Virus record (IMG/VR): IMGVR_UViG_3300034093_001477
Location: 1-30,089 of that record
Source: a virus
DNA length: 30,089 nt
Direction: 5' to 3' (one strand)
The translations under genes were made by a program, and so were the position numbers. Each line of letters starts with the position of its first letter. The first letter of the stretch is position 1. Positions 24,301 through 30,089 of this stretch are shown one piece after another. The notes below the pieces were generated by a model, which was not told the origin of the DNA, searched no databases, and saw nothing but the letters and a program-made list of their open reading frames with translations.

Positions 24301-26919
24301 GGTACTAAAGTAGATTCTATTTCAGCTACGTCACCAATAGTGGCAAGTGCATCTACTGGTGCAGTGACGTTGAGCCACGCTACATCTGGTGTAACAGCTG
24401 GAACTTACAATAACGTCACAGTTAATGCTACAGGTCACGTAACTAGTGGATCAAATGTAAGTTATCTAACTTCGTATTCTGAAACAGACACGCTGTCAAG
24501 TGTAACTGGTCGTGGTGCTACTACTAGTACATATTCAACATTCTCTGGTGGATTATCTGTTGGTACAGCCAGTACACGAGATAAATTAAGAGTTTGGGAT
24601 AGCAATTTATATTCAATTGGCATGCAGGCAGATGTTCAATATGGTGGTCTTAGCGATTATGCTATGACTTTCCAGTTTAACGATGAAGACGATCGTGGCT
24701 TTTGGTGGGGCGATTCTAATCACAACACATCCCAAGGCGCAATGGCGCTTACTACAAATGGTTACTTAACTGTTGCTAGACGCATTCGTGTTGGTGGTGG
24801 AGAAACAGATACATCAATTCCACAATTACCATTTGAAGTTGTTGGTACCAGTGGTCAGCTGTTCTCTGTAACAGATTCAATGACTGGTACTATCTTTAGT
24901 GCCAACGATGTTTCGGGTATACCTAGCATTGAAGTTCTTGACACAGGTCTTGTTAAAATCGCTCAGTATTCTGGTAACTTAGTATTGGGTAGTGGAATAG
25001 ATAATGGCACTGATAAGCTACAGGTTAACGGTTCAATCTTAGGTACTTCTATTAAAGGTAGTACTCTTGTTTCTACTGTTGCAACTGGAACTGCTCCGTT
25101 AACGGTATCATCAATAACTGTAGTTCCAAACCTTAACGCAGACTTGTGGGACGGTTATCAATTTGCTAGTTATTTAAATCAAGCAGTTAGAACTAGCGAT
25201 AGTCCGTCATTTAACCAAGTATATGCTAATAATTGGTTTAGAAACAATGCCAATAATACTGGCTTATACAATGAAAACACAACACAACATTGGTCTTCTC
25301 AAACTAATGGTTATTGGGATGCGTCTAGCACAACTACCTTTAGTGGCATAAGACTTTATACTGGAAGCCATCTAGGCGCTTTGCGTGGATATGTATATGC
25401 TAATACTAGTAATGAAATTGGCTTTTTAGATCAAGCTGGTAATTGGACTTTACGTATGGCAGCTGGTGTTGCTTATGCAACTACGTTTAGTGGCGCATTA
25501 TCAGGCACAGCAAGTACTGTTACTTCTAGAACATTAACAATTGGTAATACTGGAAAGGCAGTTGACCACAGCGCTGATGTCTCTTGGACACTAGCTGAGA
25601 TTGGTGCCTATGCTGCAACAAACCCTAGTGGTTACACAACCAACACAGGTACTGTAACTAGCGTAGGTGGCACAGGAACAGTTAGCGGTTTAACACTAAC
25701 TGGTACGGTCACTGGATCAGGCAACCTTACCTTAGGTGGCACACTCACTCTGACATCTGGTCAAGTAACAACTGCTCTTGGATTTACACCAGCTGCATCT
25801 ACTGGTACAGATGCCACTGGTGATGCTGGTGCTATTTCTTTTAGAGGCGGTAATAGTTCTTCTAGCGGCTTTGGCGGTGCTGTAACAGTTACTGGAGGAA
25901 CTTCAGCTTCTACAACAGCTGGCAAGAATGGTGGTGCTGTAACAATCTCTGGTGGTAATAATACTTCTGCATCAGGTGGTTTTGGTGCTAGTTTGTCACT
26001 ACCAGGAGGCACTGCTGCTTTTGGTGATGGTGGTCAAGCTAGACTTTATAGTGGCGATTCAAAGGGCACTAACATAGCTGGTGCCGATTTAATGCTTTTT
26101 GCTGGTCGAGGTACTGGCACTGGTGTTGGCGGCACAATGAGATTCTATACATCTGGTGTAACAACCTCAGGGGCTGGATTACAGACGCACACATCTAGGC
26201 TTGAAATAGATAGTCTTGGTCAAGTATTTGCTCGTGCAAACATCACATCCACCAGCACCACAACAGGAACTTTAAGAGTAACTGGTGGTGTTGGTGTCAG
26301 CGGCACAGTATTTGCTGCTGGTTTTAATGGACCACTAACAGGCAACGTAACAGGCAACGTAAGTGGATCTTCTGCTACCGCTGGTACCGCCACCAACGCC
26401 ACCACCGCCAGCACCGCCGTCAACGCAATCAACGTAGGGTTAACAGACAATACTACAAGCACTTCAACGCATTATATTTCGATGCATGATGCTACTTCTG
26501 GTAATGATGGTACTATAATATCTACTACAAAAATATCATTCCAACCAAGCACAGGTAACCTCACTGCTGCGGGTAACGTCACAGCTTTCTCAGACGAAAG
26601 ATTAAAAACTGATTGGAATACATTACCAGAAACTTTTGTTGAAGATTTAGCTAACGTTAAATCTGGTACTTATACTCGTATAGATACTAATGTTCGACAA
26701 GCTGGTGCGAGTGCGCAAGATTGGCAAAAACTACTTCCAGAAGTTGTTGTCACTAGCGATAACGCTGACGGTACTCTAGCTTTAGCTTATGGTAATGCTG
26801 CTTTAGTTTCTGCCATTGAATTGGCTAAGAGAGTAGTGAGTCAAGATGCTAAGATCGCTTCATTGGAAGAACGCATAGCAAACCTTGAGAGTGTTTTAAA
26901 TAAATTATTGGAGAAATGA
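21361..26919 (+). CDS. Long tail fiber with C-terminal S74 intramolecular chaperone
   Basis: The protein has 1852 residues. The N-terminal attachment domain (NKIILKKSSVALKVPVAGDL, ELALNYVDEKLYFKN) is followed by LDGTQTLTNKTI ladder units and two VSGTVAIANGGTG copies. Three ~50-residue repeats ending VVNVPWTDT (about 376-426, 741-795 and 798-859) flank the ~170-residue domain shared with the preceding fiber (about 531-700). Middle motifs include LRVWDSNLYSIGMQ, LNADLWDGYQFASYLNQAVR and WTLAEIGAYAATNPSGYTTN. A Gly-rich stretch follows (RGGNSSSSGFGGAVTVTGGT), then RVTGGVGVSGTVFAAGF. The last 109 residues start at S1744 in SDERLK, contain YTRIDTNVRQAGASAQDW and LLPEVV, and end in a coiled coil: the S74 chaperone with likely Ser-Lys dyad S1744 and K1749, removed by self-cleavage. 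Probably a main host-binding fiber; the next gene overlaps its stop. Confidence 0.88.
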   Translation: MPNKIILKKSSVALKVPVAGDLEYGELALNYVDEKLYFKNTSNAIKSFNVTQANLTIGTGLSGSFYNGTSAVTVAINSSVVTLDGTQTLTNKTIAAGSNTISGLTNSNLSGTAGITNANLANSSVTVGSTAIALGATSTTLAGLTSVTSTTFVGALTGNATNVSGTVAIANGGTGQTTRQAAIDALAGSVTAGQYLRGDGTDVVMSAIQAADVPTLNQNTSGTAANVSGTVAIANGGTGATSAAAALTNLGAYAAANPSGYTSNTGTVTSIATNNGITGGTITTTGTLGLTGQALALHNLATNGIIARTGADTFAGRTLTASTGITISNGDGVSGNPTITNSAPDQTVALTGAGATSITGTYPNFTITSVNTTYSKATTTSLGLVELGSDTVQTVAANSVSATASRSYAVQLNAADQMVVNVPWVDTNTTYTDGDGIALTGTVFSVAAGSGLVQEASGLAHADTSSQASVDNANGNVIQDITLDTFGHITAITSLDLDGRYYTETEADSRFVNTAGDTMTGFLTLHADPTSSLHAVTKQYVDSIAQGLHVHAPSLVATPGTLTSITGGTITYANGTSGVGATLTVSGGTYGVIDGVNIATVGTRILVRAEANTAHNGIYTYTSSTVLTRAEDFNTSAEMGGGDFTFVQQGTLYNDTGWVLPDPVTTVGTTGVVFSQFSGAGTYTAGSGLTLNGTQFSHTDTSSAATLTASGRTYVTGLTFDTFGHVTAYTTGTETVVDTNTTYSAATSTTLGLVELFSDTAQTVAANAVSATASRTYGLQLNAASQGVINVPWTDTVYTLPTATSTALGGVELFSDTVQTVAANAVSATASRTYGVQFNSANQMVVNVPWTDTDTDTNTVTRLRGTASGTYNSGDLTLLAGSNVTITQSGTDYTIAASQPTVGDGTLSVTTKTAGATNTDVTLELSGAYSANTSTNRTIKAVVGPALTNLATLMATAGAGFIRRTATADTYSIDTSTYLTGTKVDSISATSPIVASASTGAVTLSHATSGVTAGTYNNVTVNATGHVTSGSNVSYLTSYSETDTLSSVTGRGATTSTYSTFSGGLSVGTASTRDKLRVWDSNLYSIGMQADVQYGGLSDYAMTFQFNDEDDRGFWWGDSNHNTSQGAMALTTNGYLTVARRIRVGGGETDTSIPQLPFEVVGTSGQLFSVTDSMTGTIFSANDVSGIPSIEVLDTGLVKIAQYSGNLVLGSGIDNGTDKLQVNGSILGTSIKGSTLVSTVATGTAPLTVSSITVVPNLNADLWDGYQFASYLNQAVRTSDSPSFNQVYANNWFRNNANNTGLYNENTTQHWSSQTNGYWDASSTTTFSGIRLYTGSHLGALRGYVYANTSNEIGFLDQAGNWTLRMAAGVAYATTFSGALSGTASTVTSRTLTIGNTGKAVDHSADVSWTLAEIGAYAATNPSGYTTNTGTVTSVGGTGTVSGLTLTGTVTGSGNLTLGGTLTLTSGQVTTALGFTPAASTGTDATGDAGAISFRGGNSSSSGFGGAVTVTGGTSASTTAGKNGGAVTISGGNNTSASGGFGASLSLPGGTAAFGDGGQARLYSGDSKGTNIAGADLMLFAGRGTGTGVGGTMRFYTSGVTTSGAGLQTHTSRLEIDSLGQVFARANITSTSTTTGTLRVTGGVGVSGTVFAAGFNGPLTGNVTGNVSGSSATAGTATNATTASTAVNAINVGLTDNTTSTSTHYISMHDATSGNDGTIISTTKISFQPSTGNLTAAGNVTAFSDERLKTDWNTLPETFVEDLANVKSGTYTRIDTNVRQAGASAQDWQKLLPEVVVTSDNADGTLALAYGNAALVSAIELAKRVVSQDAKIASLEERIANLESVLNKLLEK
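21844..21885 (+). repeat. 42-nt direct repeat, copy 1 (partner 22036-22077)
   Basis: Identical 42 nt encoding VSGTVAIANGGTG in the long fiber, 192 nt apart. Identity at synonymous sites indicates recent duplication or conversion. Confidence 0.85.
22036..22077 (+). repeat. 42-nt direct repeat, copy 2 (partner 21844-21885)
   Basis: Second identical copy. The AIANGGTG motif recurs in the fiber at 12950-14944, with different DNA. Confidence 0.85.
22486..23937 (+). repeat. Three VELxSDTxQTVAAN...VPWTDT repeats
   Basis: Units lie at about 22486-22637, 23581-23745 and 23752-23937. Consensus parts are LGxVELxSDT, QTVAANxVSATASRxY and VNVPWxDT. Units 2 and 3 share an exact run encoding SATASRTYG and are adjacent; unit 1 stands apart, with the ~170-residue shared domain between. 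Unit 3 ends in a DTDTDTN micro-repeat. Confidence 0.8.
22951..23460 (+). repeat. Paralogous fiber domain, copy 2 (partner 20229-20741)
   Basis: Copy in the long fiber, with AVTKQYVDSIAQGLHVH, GTRILVRAEANTAHNGIY, AEMGGGDFTFVQQGTLYNDT and FSGAGTYTAGSGLTLNG. Confidence 0.75.
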
Positions 26920-27632
26920 TGGCAGTTAATTATAGTCCTGGAATTGTTACTAATGGACTTACGGTATTATTAGATTCGATGAATTCTAAAAGTTATCCAG
27001 GAACTGGAAATACTTGGTTTGATATAAGCGGAAATAATAATCATGGTACTATGAGCAATTTTACAGGTCCTTCAGCAGGATCTGTAAGTGGATATGACAC
27101 AAACACAAAATGGATGATGTTTGATAGACATTTAGGAGGATCTGATGGAGCATCAAACAATGTTGTTAATATAGCAAACAGTGCTACTTTAAAAGATTGT
27201 TTATGTCAAAACGGTATGACTATGTCAATGTGGTTAAGAATAAGCAGCGCTGTGTGTACTGCAATGACAAAATGGGATGGTTCTTGGGAAATTTATTACT
27301 GTTCTCCATTAGTGTTTAGGACACAAGGAACAGGCGGTAGTGATGGTACGTCTTCATATAGTAGTACATCATACGTAAATGCTTGGTCTAATATAGTCGC
27401 TACGCACAATGGAGACACTAGAAAATTATACTTTAATGGTGTTGAAATATTGAGTGACAATAATTTTATTGCAGGACAAAATACAACCAATGGAGTTAGT
27501 GTAGGAGGATATTCTAATGGCAATTACGCCTTTGTTGGAGCTATGCCGTGCTATAGTTTATATAATAGAGTCTTATCAAGTTCTGAGATCTTACAAAATT
27601 TTAATGCAGTGCGTGGAAGATTTAGTATATGA
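26919..27632 (+). CDS. LamG/concanavalin-type lectin-like protein
   Basis: The protein has 237 residues from ATG 26919. An ATG at 26916 overlaps the fiber stop as ATGA, but GGAG at 26910-26913 leaves only 2 nt to it and 5 nt to 26919, so 26919 is preferred. The N-terminus NYSPGIVTNGLTVLLDSMNS, with SYPGTGNTWFDISGNNNHGT, is a common phage leader ahead of LamG-type beta sandwiches. TMSMWLRISSAVCTA, WSNIVATHNGDTRKLYFNG, GVSVGGYSNGNYAFVGAM and YSLYNRVLSSSEILQNFNAV are the usual strands of the laminin-G/concanavalin-like fold. It probably binds surface sugars and attaches to a fiber or baseplate (inference). Its C-terminal NRVLSSSEILQNFNAVRGR matches the next gene. Confidence 0.8.
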   Translation: MAVNYSPGIVTNGLTVLLDSMNSKSYPGTGNTWFDISGNNNHGTMSNFTGPSAGSVSGYDTNTKWMMFDRHLGGSDGASNNVVNIANSATLKDCLCQNGMTMSMWLRISSAVCTAMTKWDGSWEIYYCSPLVFRTQGTGGSDGTSSYSSTSYVNAWSNIVATHNGDTRKLYFNGVEILSDNNFIAGQNTTNGVSVGGYSNGNYAFVGAMPCYSLYNRVLSSSEILQNFNAVRGRFSI

Positions 27633-27640
27633 CAGGTCCT

Positions 27641-27646
27641 AAGGAA
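27641..27646 (+). promoter_or_regulatory. Ribosome binding site (AAGGAA) selecting ATG 27655
   Basis: AAGGAA lies 8 nt before ATG 27655. An in-frame TTG at 27649 is only 2 nt away, so it is not the start. Confidence 0.65.
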
Positions 27647-27654
27647 CTTTGGTA

Positions 27655-28794
27655 ATGAGTTTAATTCATTCACCCTCAGTAGTCACTAATGGTCTAGTGC
27701 TATACACAGACATGTCCAATACACAGAAGTCTTGGAAAGGTCAACCTACCACGAATTACGTCGCAAACGCAGACACGATGGCTGGTTGGAATAACTATTC
27801 TAATACTGCTAATGGAACACCAGCACAATTCGTAACTCAGTTTGGTACTACTGGTTATCGTATGGATAATGTGGGATCTTGGAACGGAGTGTACAAATCA
27901 GTTACGGTTCCATCTACTGGCACTTATACATTCTCTGCATGGATTAAATGGATTGGTGGTTCTAGTAATGTAACTGGTGGTGCTGTTTATATCTCAGGAT
28001 GGGGTGGAGGAGATAGTGCAAGTGCTACTAATAGAACACTACCTGGACAATGGCAGCGCATTAGTATTACTCTAAATTGCACTACAACGTCAATGACATT
28101 TTATTTAATATGTTGGGGTGGTACAAATAATGCTGATAATTCTAGTTGGGAAGTTACAATGCCACAAATTGAAGCAAGTAGTTATGTAACTCCATTCGTC
28201 AATGGATCTAGAAGTAACACCCAAGCAATCAGAGACCTCACGAACAACAACACAATCACAGCAACCAGTTTAACATACGCAATTGATGGTACGTTTAGTT
28301 TTAATGGTAGTTCTAATTATCTCTCTATACCAAACACTACATTAGGGAATGGAAACGTTGAATGGACAGTTAGTTGTTGGATGAAAACTACAACTACCAC
28401 AAATGATTTAGGTGGTGGTTCAATACTTTCAAATATTAGTGGTGGTCCAGTTTACTCGATGTTAGGTGTTAATAGTGGAAAAATTGTTTATTGGACTTAT
28501 CAAGGTGGATGGGTCCAAAAACTTGGAGTAAGAACAGTAAATGATAACAATTGGCACATGTTAACTTGGGTGAATTACAGTAACAACACCATGGACATGT
28601 ATGTTGATGGTATACTGGACGTCAATGTTGCAAACTCAACTTCTGGCAATAATAATCCTGTTGATGTTATTGGTAGATCATGGGCAGGATATTTTCCTGG
28701 TTCTATTGCAACAGTGTCGAGATATACTAGATCTCTATCAGCAGCAGAAGTCCAGCAAAACTTTCAAGCATTAAGAGGAAGGTACGGAATATAA
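27655..28794 (+). CDS. Lectin-like protein: CBM-like plus LamG-like domains
   Basis: The protein has 379 residues from ATG 27655. The leader SLIHSPSVVTNGLVLYTDMS is shared with the preceding lectin-like gene. The first domain (about 35-170: GTYTFSAWIKWIGGSS, GQWQRISITLNCTTTSMTFY, VTMPQIEASSYVTPF) has the style of CBM4/9-type carbohydrate-binding folds common on phage particles. The second (about 210-379: FNGSSNYLSIPNTTLGNGNV, EWTVSCWMKT, NNWHMLTWVNYSNNTMDMYV, VIGRSWAGYFPGSIATVSRY) is LamG-like, ending AAEVQQNFQALRGRYGI. The family resemblance is clear, but the ligand is unknown. Likely a second receptor-binding or decoration protein arisen by duplication plus domain gain. Confidence 0.8.
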   Translation: MSLIHSPSVVTNGLVLYTDMSNTQKSWKGQPTTNYVANADTMAGWNNYSNTANGTPAQFVTQFGTTGYRMDNVGSWNGVYKSVTVPSTGTYTFSAWIKWIGGSSNVTGGAVYISGWGGGDSASATNRTLPGQWQRISITLNCTTTSMTFYLICWGGTNNADNSSWEVTMPQIEASSYVTPFVNGSRSNTQAIRDLTNNNTITATSLTYAIDGTFSFNGSSNYLSIPNTTLGNGNVEWTVSCWMKTTTTTNDLGGGSILSNISGGPVYSMLGVNSGKIVYWTYQGGWVQKLGVRTVNDNNWHMLTWVNYSNNTMDMYVDGILDVNVANSTSGNNNPVDVIGRSWAGYFPGSIATVSRYTRSLSAAEVQQNFQALRGRYGI

Positions 28795-28795
28795 T

Positions 28796-29182
28796 ATGGC
28801 ACATTACGCAAAAATAGAAAATAACATAGTCACAAATGTGATTGTAGCAGAACAAGATTTTATCGAATCTGGTGCAGCTGGAGACCCAACAACGTGGGTG
28901 CAAACTTCTTATAACTCAACCATTCGTGAAAATTACGCTGGTATTGGATATGTGTATTTTCCAGATCTTGATATGTTTGTACCACCAAAAACTTTTGAGT
29001 CATGGATCTTAGATGAAGTCAATGGTAAATGGGATGCACCTACACAAAAACCAGATGGTGATAAAAATTACATTTGGAACGAGGAATCTCTATCTTGGAT
29101 TGAATCTGCATCAGTGCTTCCTTCTGGTGAGGACTCGATATCTGTGATTCAATCTTCATCAGTTCTTCCTTCTGGAGAATAA
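28796..29182 (+). CDS. Small conserved phage accessory protein
   Basis: The protein has 128 residues. Parts: AHYAKIENNIVTNVIVAEQD, WVQTSYNSTIRENYAGIGYV, Y-x-PDLDMFVPPKTFESWILD, GKWDAPTQKPDGDKNYIWNE. From memory, proteins with A-H-x-A-x-I-x-x-x-x-V, NYAGIGY-x-YD/PDLD-x-FI/VPPK, SW-x-LNE/DE and W-x-AP are very frequent in marine myoviruses next to tail-fiber and adhesin genes. Function unknown; a structural or assembly role is inferred from context. The C-terminal ~25 residues hold two copies of SVLPSGE, and the DNA of the second supplies the GGAG ribosome site of the next gene. The start lies 1 nt after the previous stop; GAGGAAGG at 28775-28782 is about 13 nt upstream, rather far. Confidence 0.78.
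   Translation: MAHYAKIENNIVTNVIVAEQDFIESGAAGDPTTWVQTSYNSTIRENYAGIGYVYFPDLDMFVPPKTFESWILDEVNGKWDAPTQKPDGDKNYIWNEESLSWIESASVLPSGEDSISVIQSSSVLPSGE
29104..29181 (+). repeat. Duplicated SVLPSGE tail in the 128-aa gene
   Basis: Two copies of SVLPSGE are separated by a short linker (DSISVIQSS). Their DNA is near-identical (core CTTCCTTCTGG). The duplication extends the C-terminus beyond the normal last motif (SWIESA). Confidence 0.8.
29174..29177 (+). promoter_or_regulatory. Ribosome binding site (GGAG) for the final gene
   Basis: GGAG lies 7 nt before ATG 29185, inside the second SVLPSGE copy. Confidence 0.6.
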
Positions 29183-29184
29183 CA

Positions 29185-30089
29185 ATGGGTGTTTCATCAG
29201 GACCAAGCAGTGTTAATAGTGCTCTCTATAACTATCATGTTTGCACTACTTCTGGCACATTCGTTCCTAACTTTAATGGTAACGTTGATTATCTTGTAGT
29301 CGCTGGAGGCGGTGGTGGTGGTATGGATATGGGTGGAGGAGGAGGAGGCGGTGGTGTTTTATCTGGAGTACTAGCTGTTACTGCAGGAGCATCATATACA
29401 GTATTGGTAGGCGCAGGAGGAAATGGTGCACCTGAAGGTGGTACTCAGGGGCAAGCTGACGCACATCAATTTGGTGTGAATGCTACTCAAGGTGGAAATT
29501 CTGTATTTGGATCCATAACTGCCACAGGTGGTGGTTTTGGAGGTAGTAGTTATTATGGTTATACTCTAACTGGCGTTGGTGGTAATGGTGGTAGTGGAGG
29601 AGGTGCAACAGGATATACTGCAGGCGCCACAGTTTCTGGTGGAACTGGTATTTCAGGACAGGGTAACCGTGGTGGAAATAGCGGAGGTGGATCATATTAC
29701 TCTGGTGGTGGCGGTGGTGCTGGAGGAGCTGGTGGTGATGGACCTAATGAACCAAACGGTGGTGCTGGTGTATTAAATAGTATACTGGGCGTGAACTACT
29801 ATTGGGGTGGAGGCGGTGGTGGATCTGGTTATTCAGATCGAGGTGGAGATGGCGGAATCGGTGGTGGAGGTGGTGGTGCAATAGGGTATCAACCAGGCGG
29901 TGGATCTGCTCTTAACTCTGGTGAACCAGGTGGCGGTGGGCTACCAGGTACATGGGCTCAATGCGAAGGTGGTCATGGTGGTGCTAACACTGGTGGTGGT
30001 GGAGGCGGTGGTTCTCACTACATGAGAAATAATCGTGGTGGTAATGGTGGTTCAGGGCTTGTTGTTATTCGTTACTTAAAAACACAAGG
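29185..30089 (+). CDS. Glycine-rich tail adhesin, 3'-truncated
   Basis: The frame is open from ATG 29185 to the window end: 301 full codons. The start GVSSGPSSVNSALYNYHVCT leads into TSGTFVPNFNGNVDYLVVAG, then long Gly-rich runs (AGGGGGGMDMGGGGGGGG, GATGYTAGATVSGGTGISG, NYYWGGGGGGSGYSDRGGDG). The visible end is GGSGLVVIRYLKTQ. The opening pattern (GTF-x-P-x-x-x-G-x-VDYLVVAGGGGGG) and the G-x-VVIRY ending are typical of glycine-rich phage proteins related in style to gp38-like adhesins, so probably few residues are missing. Unlike the adhesin at 14947-16374 it has no inserted PA14-like domain in the visible part. A second Gly-rich capping adhesin in one cluster suggests more than one receptor-binding option (inference). 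Confidence 0.78.
   Translation, partial: MGVSSGPSSVNSALYNYHVCTTSGTFVPNFNGNVDYLVVAGGGGGGMDMGGGGGGGGVLSGVLAVTAGASYTVLVGAGGNGAPEGGTQGQADAHQFGVNATQGGNSVFGSITATGGGFGGSSYYGYTLTGVGGNGGSGGGATGYTAGATVSGGTGISGQGNRGGNSGGGSYYSGGGGGAGGAGGDGPNEPNGGAGVLNSILGVNYYWGGGGGGSGYSDRGGDGGIGGGGGGAIGYQPGGGSALNSGEPGGGGLPGTWAQCEGGHGGANTGGGGGGGSHYMRNNRGGNGGSGLVVIRYLKTQ

Noticed and set aside
1-30089. Diversity-generating retroelement driving adhesin variation
   Set aside because: No reverse transcriptase and no adenine-biased template/variable repeat pair was found. Repeats present are ordinary duplications.

Overview
The window is a late structural region of a large T4-like tailed phage (myovirus) of the type common in marine and freshwater viromes. 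It is AT-rich by eye. Every supported gene lies on the + strand, genes abut or overlap by a few bases, and the longest gap is 74 nt (21287-21360). I see no bacterial housekeeping gene, tRNA, CRISPR array, integrase, transposase or reverse transcriptase. The host cannot be read from the sequence. Domain style (DUF4815, T4 gp8-type wedge, S74 chaperone fibers, LamG and glycine-rich adhesins) points to relatives of cyanophage and pelagiphage myoviruses.

Layout. (1) 1-4888, baseplate side: the 3' end of an unidentified structural gene, a 158-aa virion protein, and a 1151-aa protein whose two ends resemble T4 gp8 while its middle is a very large beta-repeat insertion. (2) 4923-12719: a 2598-aa DUF4815 giant, preceded by a perfect T4-type late promoter word (TATAAATA). 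(3) 12722-12946: a 74-aa coiled-coil protein carrying a perfect palindrome and another TATAAATA inside its coding sequence. (4) 12950-21286: fiber and adhesin genes, namely a repeat-rich fiber, a glycine-rich adhesin with an inserted beta domain, an S74-terminated fiber, two small proteins, and a fiber without a chaperone. (5) 21287-21360: a hairpin terminator overlapped by a third TATAAATA. (6) 21361-30089: a 1852-aa S74-terminated fiber, two LamG-type lectin-like proteins, a 128-aa accessory protein, and a second glycine-rich protein running off the 3' end.

Together these genes would build the baseplate periphery and a large set of host-binding structures. The most interesting signal is modular. 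A small set of beta domains recurs in unrelated structural proteins, and several copies sit inside other domains, splitting them at loops. This suggests that beta modules move repeatedly by domain-in-domain insertion, making the wedge protein, the DUF4815 protein and the fibers mosaics of the same parts. Family assignments come from recognition by eye, without any database search.
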